64,000 nucleotides of DNA from contig CP121450.1 in assembly GCA_029689965.1 (NCBI GenBank), positions 2,976,001-3,040,000 of the forward strand. Direction: 5' to 3'. This document shows, in pieces, positions 28,440-40,684 of this stretch. Position 1 is the stretch's first letter; each line of letters opens with the position of its first letter. The position numbers and the translations under genes are program-made. Under the pieces are notes generated by a model that was given only the letters and a program-made list of their open reading frames with translations, ran no database searches and had not been told where the DNA came from. The DNA is from Curtobacterium flaccumfaciens (GTDB lineage Bacteria; Actinomycetota; Actinomycetes; Actinomycetales; Microbacteriaceae).

Positions 28440-29549
28440 TCAGGACGCGTCGGTCAGCTTCGTCATCCAGCCGTGCGGGTCCGGACGACGGCCGTACTGG
28501 ATGTCGGTGAGCTCGTCGCGCAGGGACATCGTCAGTTCGCCGGCGCCCACGGTCGGCGACCCGATGGTGAATCCCTCGCCGCGGAGCTCCGCGATCGGGG
28601 TCACGACGGCGGCCGTGCCACAGGCGAACGCCTCGGTGATCGAGCCGTCCGCCACACCGTCACGCCACTCGTCGAGCGTCACCCGGCGACGTTCGACCCG
28701 CAGGCCGCGGTCCTCCGCCAGCTGCAGGATCGAGTCGCGCGTGATGCCCTCGAGGATGGAGTCCGAGTCGGGTGTCACGAGCGTGCCGTCGGACCTCACG
28801 AGAACGACGTTCATGCCGCCGAGCTCCTCGAGGTACTTGCCCTCCACCGAGTCGAGGAACATCACCTGCTGGCAGCCGTGCTCGTAGGCCTCCTGCTGGG
28901 GCAGCAGGGACGACGCGTAGTTGCCGCCGGTCTTCGCCGCCCCGGTCCCGCCCTTGCCGGCGCGGGCGTACTGCGTCGACAGCCAGATCGACACGGGCTT
29001 CGGCCCAGAGGTGAAGTACGCACCGGCCGGGCTGGCGATGCAGTGGTAGGCCACCTCTTGCGCCGCACGGACGCCCAGGAACGACTCCGTCGCGATCATG
29101 AACGGCCGCAGGTACAGGCTCGTCTCGGGCGCCGACGGCACCCAGTCGACGTCCGTCTGCACGAGCTGCCGGATCGACTCGACGAAGGTCTCCACCGGGA
29201 GCTCCGGGAGCGCCAGGCGTCGGGCGGACCGCTGGAAGCGGCGGGCGTTGGCGTCCGGACGGAAGGACCACACCGCGCCGTCGGCGTGGCGGTACGCCTT
29301 GAGCCCCTCGAAGATCTCCTGCGCGTAGTGCAGGACGCTCGCGCTCGGGTCGAGGCTGATCGGCCCGTACGGGTGGACCGAAGCGTCGTGCCACCCGTCG
29401 TCGAGCGTCCACCGCACGGTGGCCATGTGGTCCGTGAAGTGCTTGCCGAAGCCCGGGTCGGCGAGGATCTCCTCGCGCTCGGCCGCGGCACGGCGCTCGG
29501 GCGATGGGGTCGTGGCGAACTCGAGTCCGAAGGCGGTGTCGGTGCTCAT
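28440..29549 (-). CDS. ilvE: Branched-chain amino acid aminotransferase
   Basis: Intact, 369 residues. Transfers the amino group between glutamate and the keto acids of valine, leucine and isoleucine, using PLP. The fold-type IV signature is clear: the PLP lysine in [19 protein letters not shown], the [30 protein letters not shown]-terminal segment, and the phosphate-binding [15 protein letters not shown] Shine-Dalgarno-like GGAGT lies before the ATG. It follows leuB by 15 bp and is co-oriented with serA and leuB, making a serA-leuB-ilvE operon. Confidence 0.95.
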   Translation of the reverse strand: MSTDTAFGLEFATTPSPERRAAAEREEILADPGFGKHFTDHMATVRWTLDDGWHDASVHPYGPISLDPSASVLHYAQEIFEGLKAYRHADGAVWSFRPDANARRFQRSARRLALPELPVETFVESIRQLVQTDVDWVPSAPETSLYLRPFMIATESFLGVRAAQEVAYHCIASPAGAYFTSGPKPVSIWLSTQYARAGKGGTGAAKTGGNYASSLLPQQEAYEHGCQQVMFLDSVEGKYLEELGGMNVVLVRSDGTLVTPDSDSILEGITRDSILQLAEDRGLRVERRRVTLDEWRDGVADGSITEAFACGTAAVVTPIAELRGEGFTIGSPTVGAGELTMSLRDELTDIQYGRRPDPHGWMTKLTDAS

Positions 29550-29564
29550 CTGGAGTGACTCCTG

Positions 29565-30644
29565 TCAGGCGGTGGTGGTGCGTGCCGTGGCCGCGGCGGC
29601 GATGGCGTCGCCGATCTCGGCCGTGCGACGCTGCGTGGTGCCCGGTCGGCCAGGTCGGCCTCCACCGCTCGCGTGACCGCCGACGCGAGGTCGCTGCGAC
29701 CGAGGTGGTCGAGCAGCAGCGCGACGGACAGGATGGCGGCCGTGGGATCGGCCTTCTGCTGACCCGCGATGTCCGGCGCGGAGCCGTGGACCGGCTCGAA
29801 CATGCTGGGGAAGGTGCCGTCCGGGTTGATGTTGCCCGAGGCCGCCAGACCGATGCCGCCGCTGATCGCGCCAGCCAGGTCGGTGATGATGTCGCCGAAG
29901 AGGTTGTCGGTGACGATGACGTCGAACCTAGCAGGTTCCTTCACCATGTGGATCGTGACGGCGTCGACGTGCTGGTAGTCCACCGTGACGTCCGGGTACT
30001 CCTGCCCGACCGCCGCGACGGTGCGCTGCCACAGGGCTCCGGCGTGCACGAGCACGTTGCTCTGTGCACGAGAGTCAGGTGCTTGCGCGCCCGACGGTTC
30101 GCCAGTTCGAAGGCGTACCGGACGGCCCGCTCGACGCCGAACGCGGTGTTGAGCGAGACCTCGGTCGCGATCTCCTGCGAGGTGCCGGTGCGGATCGCGC
30201 CGCCGTTGCCGACGTAGGGTCCCTCGGTGCCTTCACGCACGACCACGAAGTCGACCTCGCCCGGGTCGGCGAGCGGGGTCCCGACGGCGTCGTACACCTT
30301 CGTCGGACGCAGGTTCACGTAGTGGTCGAACGCGAACCGCAGCTTCAGCAGCAGCCCACGCTCGATGATCCCGCCGGCGAGACGGGGATCGCGAGGGTCC
30401 CCGCCGACCGCACCGAGCAGGATCGCGTCATGGGTGGCGATGGCGGACAGGTCGTCCTCGGTGAGGATGTCGCCGGTCTCCAGGAACCGCGAGGCTCCGA
30501 GCGAGAACGGCGTCTCCTCGACGGCGAGGTCCTCGGGCAGCACCGCGCGCAGCACCTTGATCGCCTCGTCGACGACCTCCGGCCGATGCCGTCGCCGCGG
30601 ATCACCGCGAGCTTCACCGTCTGCACGGTGTTGATCTCTGACAT
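29565..30644 (-). CDS. leuB: 3-isopropylmalate dehydrogenase; frame broken
   Basis: About 360 residues. Oxidises and decarboxylates 3-isopropylmalate with NAD+ in leucine synthesis. [79 protein letters not shown] and [14 protein letters not shown] are diagnostic. Single-base losses lie near 30590, 30062 and 29650; the last restores the usual [13 protein letters not shown] ending with its stop at 29565. The start follows serA by 12 bp. A functional essential pathway gene is inferred. Confidence 0.93.
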
Positions 30645-30656
30645 GTCCGCACTCCC

Positions 30657-32246
30657 CTACAGCGTGATGTCGATCTCGCGGAGCGACGCCGCGTCGATGG
30701 TGGACCGGACGTGCTCGAGGATCTCCGCGGGGACGGGCGAGTCGACCGTCAGCACGCTGAGCGCCTGCCCGCCCGCAGCCTCGCGCGAGATCTGCATCGC
30801 AGCGATGTTGATGCCCGCTTCGCCGAACTCCTTGCCGTACACCGCGACGATGCCGGGGCGGTCGGTGTAGACCATCACCACGTGGTGCTGGTCGAGCGCG
30901 ACCTCCACGTCGTGGCCGTTGATCTCGACGAGCTTCTCGACCTGCTTCGGGCCGGTGAGCGTGCCCGAGACGCTGATCGCCGGGCCGTCCGACTGGGCGC
31001 CGCGGATCGTGAGCACGTTGCGGTACTCGGGGCTGTCCGCATCGGTGAGGAGCCGGACGGTGACGCCCCGCTGTTCGGCGATGAGCGGGGCGTTGACGTA
31101 GGACACCTGGTCGCTGACGACGTCGGTGAAGACGCCCTTGAGCGCCGCGAGCTTGAGCACGCTGACGTCGTACTCGGCGAGCTCGCCGTGCACCTCGACG
31201 TCGATGCTCGTGACGGGTGAGGTGGCGAGGCCGGTGAAGACCTGACCGAGCTTCTCCATCAGCGGGATGCCCGGACGAACGTACGGGTCGATGACGCCGC
31301 CGGCGACGTTCACCGCGTCGGGGACGAGCTCGCCGCCGAGCGCGAGTCGCACCGACTTCGCGACGGACACGCCCGCCTTCTCCTGGGCCTCGTCCGTGGA
31401 GGCGCCGAGGTGCGGCGTGACGACGACGTTGGGCAGGGACAGGAGCGGCGAGTCCTTCGGCGGCTCCGACACGAAGACGTCGAGCCCCGCGCCGGCGATC
31501 GTGTTCGAGGTCAGGGCACGGTGCAGGGCGTCCTCGTCGATGAGGCCGCCGCGGGCGACGTTCACGACGAACGCGGTCGGCTTCATGAGCGCGAACTGGT
31601 CGTCCGACATCATGCCGACGGTCTCCGGCGTCTTCGGCATGTGGATCGTGGTGAAGTCGGCGCGACGCAACAGGTCCTCGAGCGAGACGAGCTCGACGCC
31701 CAGCTGCTGCGCACGCGCCGTGGTCACGTACGGGTCGTAGGCGATGACGGAGACCCCGAAGGCCTGCAGCCGCTGCGTGATGAGCGCGCCGATGCGGCCG
31801 AGGCCGATGATGCCGACGGTCTTCTCGTACAGCTCGACGCCGGTGTACGACGACCGCTTCCACGCGCCCGCGGCCAGCGACGCGTGCGCGGCCGGGATGT
31901 GCCGCGCGAGGGACAGGATGTGCCCGACCGTGAGCTCGGCCGCGGAGATGATGTTCGAGGTCGGAGCGTTGACGACCATCACGCCCGCCGTCGTGGCGGC
32001 CTTGATGTCGACGTTGTCCAGGCCGACGCCGGCGCGCGCCACGACCTTGAGGTTCGGGGCCGCGGCGATCGCCTCGGCGTCGATCTTGGTGGCGGAGCGC
32101 ACGAGGACGGCGTCCGCCTCGGCGAGGGAGGCCAGGAGTGCGGGTCGGTCGGTACCGTCCACGTTCCGGATCTCGAAGTCGGGCCCGAGGGCGTCGACTG
32201 TGGCGGGCGAGAGTTCTTCGGCGATCAGGACGACCGGCTTCGGCAC
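30657..32246 (-). CDS. serA: D-3-phosphoglycerate dehydrogenase
   Basis: Intact, 529 residues, the long actinobacterial form. Carries out the first step of serine synthesis from 3-phosphoglycerate with NAD+. The catalytic domain has [20 protein letters not shown] (NAD site), [16 protein letters not shown] and the His/Glu pair around [15 protein letters not shown]. Then come the extra intervening (ASB) domain and a C-terminal ACT domain ([29 protein letters not shown]), which gives serine feedback control in homologues. The GTG at 32246 is chosen because GAGGAA lies 9 bp upstream; a longer frame exists but has no site. Confidence 0.95.
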   Translation of the reverse strand: MPKPVVLIAEELSPATVDALGPDFEIRNVDGTDRPALLASLAEADAVLVRSATKIDAEAIAAAPNLKVVARAGVGLDNVDIKAATTAGVMVVNAPTSNIISAAELTVGHILSLARHIPAAHASLAAGAWKRSSYTGVELYEKTVGIIGLGRIGALITQRLQAFGVSVIAYDPYVTTARAQQLGVELVSLEDLLRRADFTTIHMPKTPETVGMMSDDQFALMKPTAFVVNVARGGLIDEDALHRALTSNTIAGAGLDVFVSEPPKDSPLLSLPNVVVTPHLGASTDEAQEKAGVSVAKSVRLALGGELVPDAVNVAGGVIDPYVRPGIPLMEKLGQVFTGLATSPVTSIDVEVHGELAEYDVSVLKLAALKGVFTDVVSDQVSYVNAPLIAEQRGVTVRLLTDADSPEYRNVLTIRGAQSDGPAISVSGTLTGPKQVEKLVEINGHDVEVALDQHHVVMVYTDRPGIVAVYGKEFGEAGINIAAMQISREAAGGQALSVLTVDSPVPAEILEHVRSTIDAASLREIDITL

Positions 32247-32347
32247 AGCTGCAGTTTCCTCACACGAGACGGGCGGTATCCCACCATCGTATCGACGTGA
32301 GCGGGTGGTTACGACCGCGGGAAGGGCCCTGTGCACGACCACAGCTC

Positions 32348-32387
32348 GACGGGAGGCGCGGTGCGGGCCCGCACCGCGCCTCCCGTC
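32348..32387 (-). terminator. 40-bp perfect palindrome between two minus-strand genes
   Basis: A loop-free 20+20 bp palindrome (GACGGGAGGCGCGGTGCGGG and its complement), 9 bp after the stop of the small membrane protein gene at 32397. It shares the core of the 16104 and 44959 palindromes. Confidence 0.7.
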
Positions 32388-32396
32388 GGCCGTGCG

Positions 32397-32775
32397 TCAG
32401 AAGTCGAGCAGACGGGGCACGAACAGCTGCAGGTCCAGCCACAGCGCGCCCGCGGCCGCGAACGCGAGCACGAAGACGCCGACCGTGACCGTGAGGCGTG
32501 CGCGACGGCTCACCCAGAGCGCGACGCCGAAGGCGACCGGAGCGATCGCGATGTCGAGCACGAGCCAGACCCACGGGGTGCTGCGCGCGAGGGTGCCCCG
32601 CCGGACGTGCTGCCGAGGAACTCGTTGAACGCGCGGACGGATTGCGACACCGTCACGAGGTTCCCGACGCTCTGCACGGTCATGTAGGCGAACAGCACGG
32701 CGAAGACGACCCACACCACGATCCGGCCGATCAGTGCGCCGGAGGGACGGCGGACGGTCGGGTCGTGGCGCTCAT
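32397..32775 (-). CDS. Small membrane protein (~126 aa), unknown; frame broken
   Basis: Reconstructed across two one-base losses (near 32722 and 32600). The ATG at 32775 overlaps the stop of the upstream gene (TGATG). Three hydrophobic segments are seen: IVVWVVFAVLFAYMTVQSVGNLV, WVWLVLDIAIAPVAFGVALW and LTVTVGVFVLAFAAAGALWLDLQLF. No domain is recognised. Partnered with the next gene in a two-gene unit, which suggests a membrane complex of unknown role in Microbacteriaceae. Confidence 0.65.
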
Positions 32776-33212
32776 CAGAAGCTCCTGGTCATGAGGAACG
32801 GCCAGGGGAAGAGGACGGCGGCGCCGAGCAGCATCCAGAGCAGACGCGCACGGGTGCGACGACCGCGGCCGGCCCAGAGCACGACCGTGAACCAGAGCGC
32901 GGGCGCGACGATCGACAGGAACCGCAGGACCTCGACGAAGACGGTCAGGACCGTGTCGACGTTCGAGACGTACGCGGTCGAGGCCGTCAGCAGCCACGCG
33001 ACCGTGTAGAGCAGGTAGAGGCCGCCGAACACACCGAAGCCGATGAGGGCACCGGAGGTCTCCGGGGCCTCGGGGTCGCGCGTTCCGCGGTCCTTGACGG
33101 CGACCGGGTTGTGCGCCGCGTCGACGTGGGTCGCGTCGTCGGCGTCGCCCCAGCTGAGGGCGTCGTCGTCGCGGTCGACCGAGCCGTCGGGCGGGGAAGC
33201 TGCCGTGGTCAT
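32775..33212 (-). CDS. Small membrane protein (145 aa), unknown
   Basis: Intact. The N-terminal ~45 residues are acidic and hydrophilic, followed by three membrane segments (ALIGFGVFGGLYLLYTVAWLL, FLSIVAPALWFTVVLWAG, LLWMLLGAAVLFPWPFL). The ATG at 33212 lies 6 bp after the -10 box TAGAAT, a leaderless promoter that would serve both small membrane genes. I do not recognise the family. Confidence 0.75.
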   Translation of the reverse strand: MTTAASPPDGSVDRDDDALSWGDADDATHVDAAHNPVAVKDRGTRDPEAPETSGALIGFGVFGGLYLLYTVAWLLTASTAYVSNVDTVLTVFVEVLRFLSIVAPALWFTVVLWAGRGRRTRARLLWMLLGAAVLFPWPFLMTRSF

Positions 33213-33289
33213 GGCTCGATTCTACGAGGGACGGCGCTCCGGCGAGACCATGCGTCGGCTGTGATCGAGCCGGGGCGGAGACCGGCGGG

Positions 33290-34479
33290 TCAGGCGTCGG
33301 CGGGCTGCGTCGCGAGCACTTCGGCCACGACGTCGCGTACCGCCGGGAACAGCGGGTGGCTCTCCATGAGGCCGGTGAGGATCTCGGTCAGCGCGTGCGC
33401 CGTCGCGCCGGAACGCAGCAGGGCGTGCAGCTCGATCGACTCGGGGTCGTTCTCGTCGTCGAAGTCGAGCGCGACGCGGACGGCGCCGAGCAGGTGGTCG
33501 ACGGGGAGCCCGCGTTCGGCGAGCTGTGCGGCGGGACCGACGAACCGCTCGCGACGACCGAGCTTCCGGAGCGGGTTGCGGCCCACGCGGACGGTCGTGT
33601 CCGGCAGGTGCGGGTTCGCGATGCGGGACAGGTTCGCGGCGACGTAGCGCGCGTGCTCGGCCGGGTCGAAGCCGTGCTTCGCGATGAGCAGGGCCGTGGT
33701 CTCGGCGAGGACGCCGTCGACCTCGGCGCGGACGGTCTCGTCCTCCAAGGCCTCACGGATGAGACGGATGCCCGGACGTAGCCGTGGTACGCGGCCGTCG
33801 CGTGGGCGGTGTTCACCGTGTAAAGCTTCCGCTCGACGAACGGCTGCAGGTCGTCCACCCAGGTGACGCCGTCGATCGCCGGCGGTTCGGCGTCGGAGCC
33901 GTCGAACGGCGTGCGCTCGATGACCCACTCGTAGAACGGCTCCAGCACGACGTCGAGCCCGCCGGACTGTCCGAGCACGCCGGACTGGTCCGGCACGATG
34001 CGGTCGATGGCACAGTTCGCGAAGACGGCCGCGATGTCCCGGTCCTCGAGGATCGGGGCGCGACGGATGCTGGCGTGCAGCGAGTCCGTCGCGTTGAAGG
34101 CGTTCTCGCACGCCACGATCGTGACGTCGCCGCTCCCCAGCGGACGGGCGGCGAGGCCCTCGGCGATCACGGGGGCGACGAGCGGCAGCGTGCGCGCGCC
34201 GACCGCGGTCGTGACGACGTCGGCCTCGGCGATCGCCCGGACGACCTGATCGCGGTCGGTCTTGCTGCTCAGCGCCCGGAACCCGTAGACGAGGTGCTCG
34301 ACCGGCATCTCGCCGACCTCGTGCACGACGAAGCGTCCGGCTTCGTTGAGGGCGGAGACGACACGGTCGTCGACGTCCACGAAGGTGAGCTCGTAGCCGC
34401 TCGCGACCAGGAACTGGCCCACGAACCCGCGTCCGATCTTGCCGGCGCCGATGTGGACCGCTCGCTTCGTCACCGCCAT
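33290..34479 (-). CDS. mtlD: Mannitol-1-phosphate 5-dehydrogenase; frame broken once
   Basis: About 396 residues, close to the family's usual 382. Interconverts mannitol-1-phosphate and fructose-6-phosphate with NAD(H). AVHIGAGKIGRGFVGQFL is the N-terminal nucleotide site; VACENAFNATDSL, CAIDRIVPDQS and VERKLYTVNTAHATAAYHGY (catalytic Lys and His region) are conserved. GGGAGG precedes the ATG. One base is lost near 33785. No mannitol PTS gene is nearby, so it may work in mannitol synthesis as a compatible solute or in catabolism fed from elsewhere. Confidence 0.9.
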
Positions 34480-34632
34480 CCGTCGATCCTCCCATGCCGT
34501 TCGGTACGTTCTCGACCGGGTGCGGCGGGCTCGGGCGACGACCGTCGTGCAACGCGCACGGACACGCTGCGGGGACGCCGATCCACGGCGTCGGGGCTGG
34601 AGAGGAGTCGCTGCATAACGTTCGGGTCACAT

Positions 34633-34667
34633 CGCGAGGCGGCGGTGCGGTGCACCGCCGCCTCGCG
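34633..34667 (-). terminator. Hairpin downstream of ilvC
   Basis: Perfect 16-bp arms (34633-34648 and 34652-34667) around a 3-nt loop, 20 bp past the ilvC stop. The GGCGGTGC core is a variant of the palindromes at other gene ends. Confidence 0.75.
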
Positions 34668-34687
34668 GATCGAGTGGTGTCGGAAGA

Positions 34688-36249
<1,562 letters not shown>

Positions 36250-36253
<4 letters not shown>

Positions 36254-38073
36254 GCGGGGTCTCCCGTCAGGTCGGCGTCCTCGACGTCCCAGCTGGGCGC
36301 GTGGTCGCGGGCGTACTGGATGGACGAGTTGCCGACGCCCTGCGGGACCATCGGCCACACCATCGAGTCGCGGCTCACGACGAAGTCGATCACGACGGGG
36401 CGGTCGTTCGTCTCGAGGGCGAGCTGGATCGCGGCGTCGACCTCCTCGGGCTTCTCGACGCGGATGCCGAGGGCGCCGTACGCGTCGGCGAGCTTCACGA
36501 AGTCCGGCACGCGGCGGCTCTCGTGGCCGGTCTCGAGGTCGGTGAAGGAGTGACGGCCGTCGTAGAAGAGCGTCTGCCACTGCCGCACCATGCCGAGCGA
36601 CGAGTTGTTGATGACCGCGACCTTGATCGGGATGTCGTTGATGACGCAGGTCGCGAGCTCCTGGTTCGTCATCTGGAAGCAGCCGTCGCCGTCGATCGCC
36701 CAGACCACCCGGTCCGGCTCGGCGACCTTCGCGCCCATCGCCGCGGGGACCGAGTACCCCATCGTGCCGGCGCCGCCGGAGTTCAGCCATGCGTGCGGAC
36801 GCTCGTAGCGGATGAACTGTGCCGACCACATCTGGTGCTGTCCGACGCCGGAGACGTACACGGCCTCGGGTCCGGTGAGCTCGCCGATGCGGCGGATGAT
36901 CGCCTGCGGCGCGAGCAGCCCGTCGGTCGGCTCGACGTACCCGAGCGGGAAGTCGGCGCGGAGCTGCTCAAGCTTGGCCGACCACTCCGCGGTCGAGGCG
37001 CGCTCGTCGGCGGGGACGCCCTTCCAGGCGTCGAGCAGGTCGGCGAGCACCTCTTTCGCGTCACCGACGATCGGCACGTCGGCGAACCGGATCTTCGAGA
37101 TCTCGGCGGGGTCGATGTCGACGTGCACGACCTTGGCGTCCGGCGCGAACTCGTCGGCCTTGCCGGTCACTCGATCGTCGAACCGTGCACCGAGCGCGAT
37201 GATGAGGTCGCTGTCCTGCAGACCGAGCACCGCCGGCACCGTGCCGTGCATCCCGGGCATGCCGAGGTGCTGCGGGTGCGAGTCCGGGAACGCACCGCGT
37301 GCCATGAGCGTCGTGACGACCGGGGCGCCGGTGGCCTCGGCGAACGCCTGCAGCTCGGCGGTGGCCCCGGAGCGGATGACGCCGCCGCCGACGTAGAGCA
37401 CCGGACGCTTCGACGCCGACAGGAGCTGCGCCGCCGCGGCGATCTGCTTGCCGTGCGCCTTCGTCACCGGACGGTAGCCGGGCAGGTCCACCTTCGGCGG
37501 CCACACGTAGGGCGCCGAGTTCTGCTGCGCGTCCTTCGTGATGTCGACGAGCACCGGCCCCGGCCGCCCCGTCGTGGCGATCTGGTGGGCCGCGGCGAGG
37601 GTCGCCGGGATGTCCTCCGGCTTCGTCACGAGGAAGGAGTGCTTCGTGATCGGCATCGTGATGCCGACGATGTCGGCCTCCTGGAAGGCGTCCGTGCCCA
37701 TCAGGGTGGAGAACACCTGCCCGGTGATCGCGATGAACGGCACCGAGTCCATGTAGGCGTCGGCGATGGCCGTGACGAGGTTCGTCGCGCCGGGACCGGA
37801 GGTCGCGATGGCGACGCCGACCTTGCCGGACGCCGAGGCGTAGCCCTCGGCGGCGTGGCCGGCGCCCTGCTCGTGGCGGACGAGGACGTGGCGGATCGAC
37901 GTGGACGCCATGAGCTCGTCGTAGAACGGGATGATGGCGCCGCCCGGCAGGCCGAAGACGTCGGTGATCCCGAGGTGCTCGAGCGTCCGGAGGACGGCTC
38001 CCGAGCCGGTCAGGACCTCCGGCGTCCGGCGTGCACCGGCGGCCGCGGACAGCGGAGTTGCTTCCGTGGGCAT
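36250..38073 (-). CDS. ilvB: Acetolactate synthase large subunit
   Basis: Intact, 607 residues. Condenses pyruvate with pyruvate or 2-ketobutyrate using ThDP, FAD and Mg2+. The N-terminal ThDP Glu lies in [18 protein letters not shown]; the FAD domain follows in the middle; the ThDP-binding [29 protein letters not shown] motif is near residue 480. The start is preceded by a good AGGAA-type site. It begins the ilvB-ilvN-ilvC unit; ilvD ends 46 bp upstream on the same strand. Confidence 0.96.
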
Positions 38074-38119
38074 GAGGTGTTCCTTGCCTGGAGAGATGGC
38101 GATGGTGCGTGTGTCGACG

Positions 38120-39812
38120 CTAGCCCGTCACCGCGCCCTTGGCGGCGGACTGGACGAGCTTCGCGAACTTCGCGAGGACTCCGCGGGTGTAGCGCGGGGC
38201 AGCGGGGCCCAGCCTTCTCGGCGGGCTTCCAGCTCGGCCGGTTCGACCAGTAGGTCGAGCGAGCGAGCCGCGATGTCGACACGGATGCGGTCGCCATCGC
38301 GCACGAAGGCGACTGGACCTGCGTCCACCGCTTCCGGTGCGATGTGGCCGATGCACAGGCCGGTTGTGCCGCCTGAGAATCGTCCGTCCGTCAACAGTAG
38401 TACATCCTTGCCGAGGCCTGCGCCCTTGATGGCGGCGGTGATCGCGAGCATCTCCCGCATGCCGGGTCCGCCCTTGGGCCCCTCGTAGCGGATGACCACC
38501 ACGTCGCCCTTCTGGATCCGTCCCTCGGTGAGCGCGTCCATCGCGGCGCGCTCGCGGTCGAACACCCGCGCAGGGCCCTCGAACACGGCCGCGTCGAACC
38601 CGGCGGTCTTCACGACGGCGCCCTCGGGCGCGAACGAGCCCTGCAGGATGGTCAGGCCACCGGTGGCGTGGATCGGTTCGTCGAGCGGGCGGAACACCTT
38701 GCCGTCCAGCGCCGGCGGGTCGATCTCGGCGAGGTTCTCGGCCATGGTCTTGCCGGTGACGGTCATGACGTCGCCGTGCAGGAGCCCGGCGTCGAGCAGG
38801 GCCTTCATCACGACGGGGATGCCGCCGTTCTTGTCGACGTCGTTCATCACGTACTTGCCGAACGGCTTCATGTCCGCGATGTGCGGGACCTTCGAGCCGA
38901 TGCGGTTGAAGTCGTCGAGGGTCAGGTCGACCTCCGCCTCGTGCGCGATGGCGAGCAGGTGCAGCACGACGTTGGTCGAGCCCCCAGCGCCATGGCGACG
39001 GCGATGGCGTTCTCGAACGCCTCCTTCGTCAGGATCCGGCGCGCGGTGATGCCCTTGCGCAGCATGTTCACGACGGCCTCGCCGGAGCGGTGCGCGTAGT
39101 AGTCGCGGCGCCGGTCGGCGCTGGGCGGCGCGGCCGAACCGGGCAGCGACATCCCGAGGGCCTCCGCGACCGACGCCATCGTGTTCGCGGTGTACATGCC
39201 GCCACAGGCGCCCTCGCCCGGGACGATCGCGCACTCGATCTCCTTGAGCTCGGCCTCGCTCATGGTGCCGGCCTTGCACGCACCCACCCCCTCGAAGGAG
39301 TCGATGATCGTGACCTCCTTGAAGGAGCCGTCGGCCTGCTTCACGTAGCCCGGCATCACCGAGCCCGCGTACAGGAACACGCTCGCGAGGTCGAGGCGCG
39401 CGGCGGCCATGAGCATCCCCGGCAGGGACTTGTCGCAGCCGGCGAGCAGGACGGTGCCGTCCAGACGCTCGGCGTTCACGACGGTCTCGACGCTGTCCGC
39501 GATGACCTCGCGCGAGACGAGGGAGAAGTGCATGCCCTCGTGACCCATCGAGATGCCGTCCGAGACGGAGATCGTGCCGAACTGCAGCGGGTACCCGCCG
39601 CCGGCGTGCACGCCCTCCTTCGCACCCTGGGCGAGGCGGTCGAGGGACAGGTTGCACGGGGTGATCTCGTTCCAGGACGAGGCGATGCCGATCTGCGGCT
39701 TGTCCCAGTCCTCGTCCCCCATGCCGACGGCCCGCAGCATCCCACGCGAGGTGGTTGCTTCGATCCCGTCGGTGACGACCCGGCTGCGCGGCTTGACGTC
39801 GATATCAGGCAT
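38120..39812 (-). CDS. ilvD: Dihydroxy-acid dehydratase; frame broken
   Basis: About 564 residues. Dehydrates dihydroxy acids to keto acids in valine and isoleucine synthesis with an Fe-S cluster. The cluster and metal cysteines are seen in [26 protein letters not shown] and [36 protein letters not shown] closes the active site. The missing bases near 38985 and 38205 restore the family end ([13 protein letters not shown]). The ATG at 39812 sits 6 bp after the -10 box TAGACT, leaderless. Confidence 0.94.
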
Positions 39813-39818
39813 GGAGCG

Positions 39819-39868
39819 AGTCTAGGCGCAGTTGGGATACCAACTGGACAACAACATGCGTTTGCATG
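39819..39868 (-). promoter_or_regulatory. ilvD promoter region with two dyads
   Basis: The -10 box TAGACT (39824-39819) lies 6 bp before the ilvD start. Overlapping its spacer and -35 zone is the palindrome CAGTTGG-GATA-CCAACTG (39829-39846), a likely repressor site. Just upstream is a second dyad, CATGC-GTTT-GCATG (39855-39868). No -35 consensus is visible, consistent with regulated or activator-dependent use. Confidence 0.5.
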
Positions 39869-39878
39869 CTGAAGCGAT

Positions 39879-39893
39879 GGACGGGAGGCGCGG
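39879..39893 (-). repeat. Solitary arm of the dispersed palindrome
   Basis: GGACGGGAGGCGCGG is identical to the left arm of the palindromes at 32348 and 44959, but the complementary arm is absent; otsB's stop region begins 11 bp away. A degraded or half copy of the repeat. Confidence 0.5.
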
Positions 39894-39903
39894 ATCGCCC
39901 TGG

Positions 39904-40684
39904 TCAGCGCACCGCGCGCAGGCGGCCCAGCTGCTTCAGGACGTCGGTCAGGGCCACGGGGTCGGCCACGCGGTACGCGGCGAGGGTCTCGCCCTGCCCC
40001 ACCTTCACGCCGACGTCGCCCTCTCGCAGCACGCGGAAGGCGTCCTCGTCGGTGACGTCGTCCCCGCGAAGAACACCCGGTCCGCGCCGTGCAGCTCGCG
40101 CAGCCGGGCGATCGCGTCGCCCTTCGTGACGTGCCGGACCGCGAACTCCAGGATGTCCTTGCCGCCGCGCTCGAGCACCTCCGGGTCGGCCGTCCGCGCC
40201 GCGACGCTCGCCGCCGCGTCGGCCTCGACCGCGACCTCGGCGCTCACGCGACGGGTGTGGAGGCCGTGCCCGGCGGGCTTGTGCTCGATGACGACGCCCG
40301 GGAACCGCGCGCCGACCTCGTCGAGCGCCGCCCGATCCGGGCCACGCGTGCCCGTTCGTCATCGGTGAGAGCCGCCTCGTCGTGACCGTCCACGCGCCAC
40401 TCGACACCGTGCGACCCCACGAGCGCCATCTCGTCCGGGGCGTGCGTCACCGCTGCAAGACTGTCGAGCGGGCGCCCGGAGACCAGGACCACCTCGGCGT
40501 CCTTCGCCCGCTGCAGGGTGAGCACGGCGGCCCAGGAGCCGGGCAGGGCGCCGACCGTCGCGGGGTCGTCGGCGAACGGCGCGAGGGTGCCGTCGAAGTC
40601 GATGGCGACGAGGAGTCGCGGCGCAGCCGCGAGCGTCTCGAGCGCCGACGACAGGACGGCCGGGTCGGTGGTCGGCTCACGCAT
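39904..40684 (-). CDS. otsB: Trehalose-6-phosphate phosphatase; frame broken
   Basis: About 260 residues of the HAD superfamily. Removes phosphate from trehalose-6-phosphate. The HAD motif I is [17 protein letters not shown] (both Asp present), [11 protein letters not shown] follows, and motif [15 protein letters not shown] is intact. Start ATG at 40684 overlaps the end of otsA by 8 bp, so the pair is translationally coupled in the order otsA-otsB. Missing bases lie near 40325 and 40065. Confidence 0.9.
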
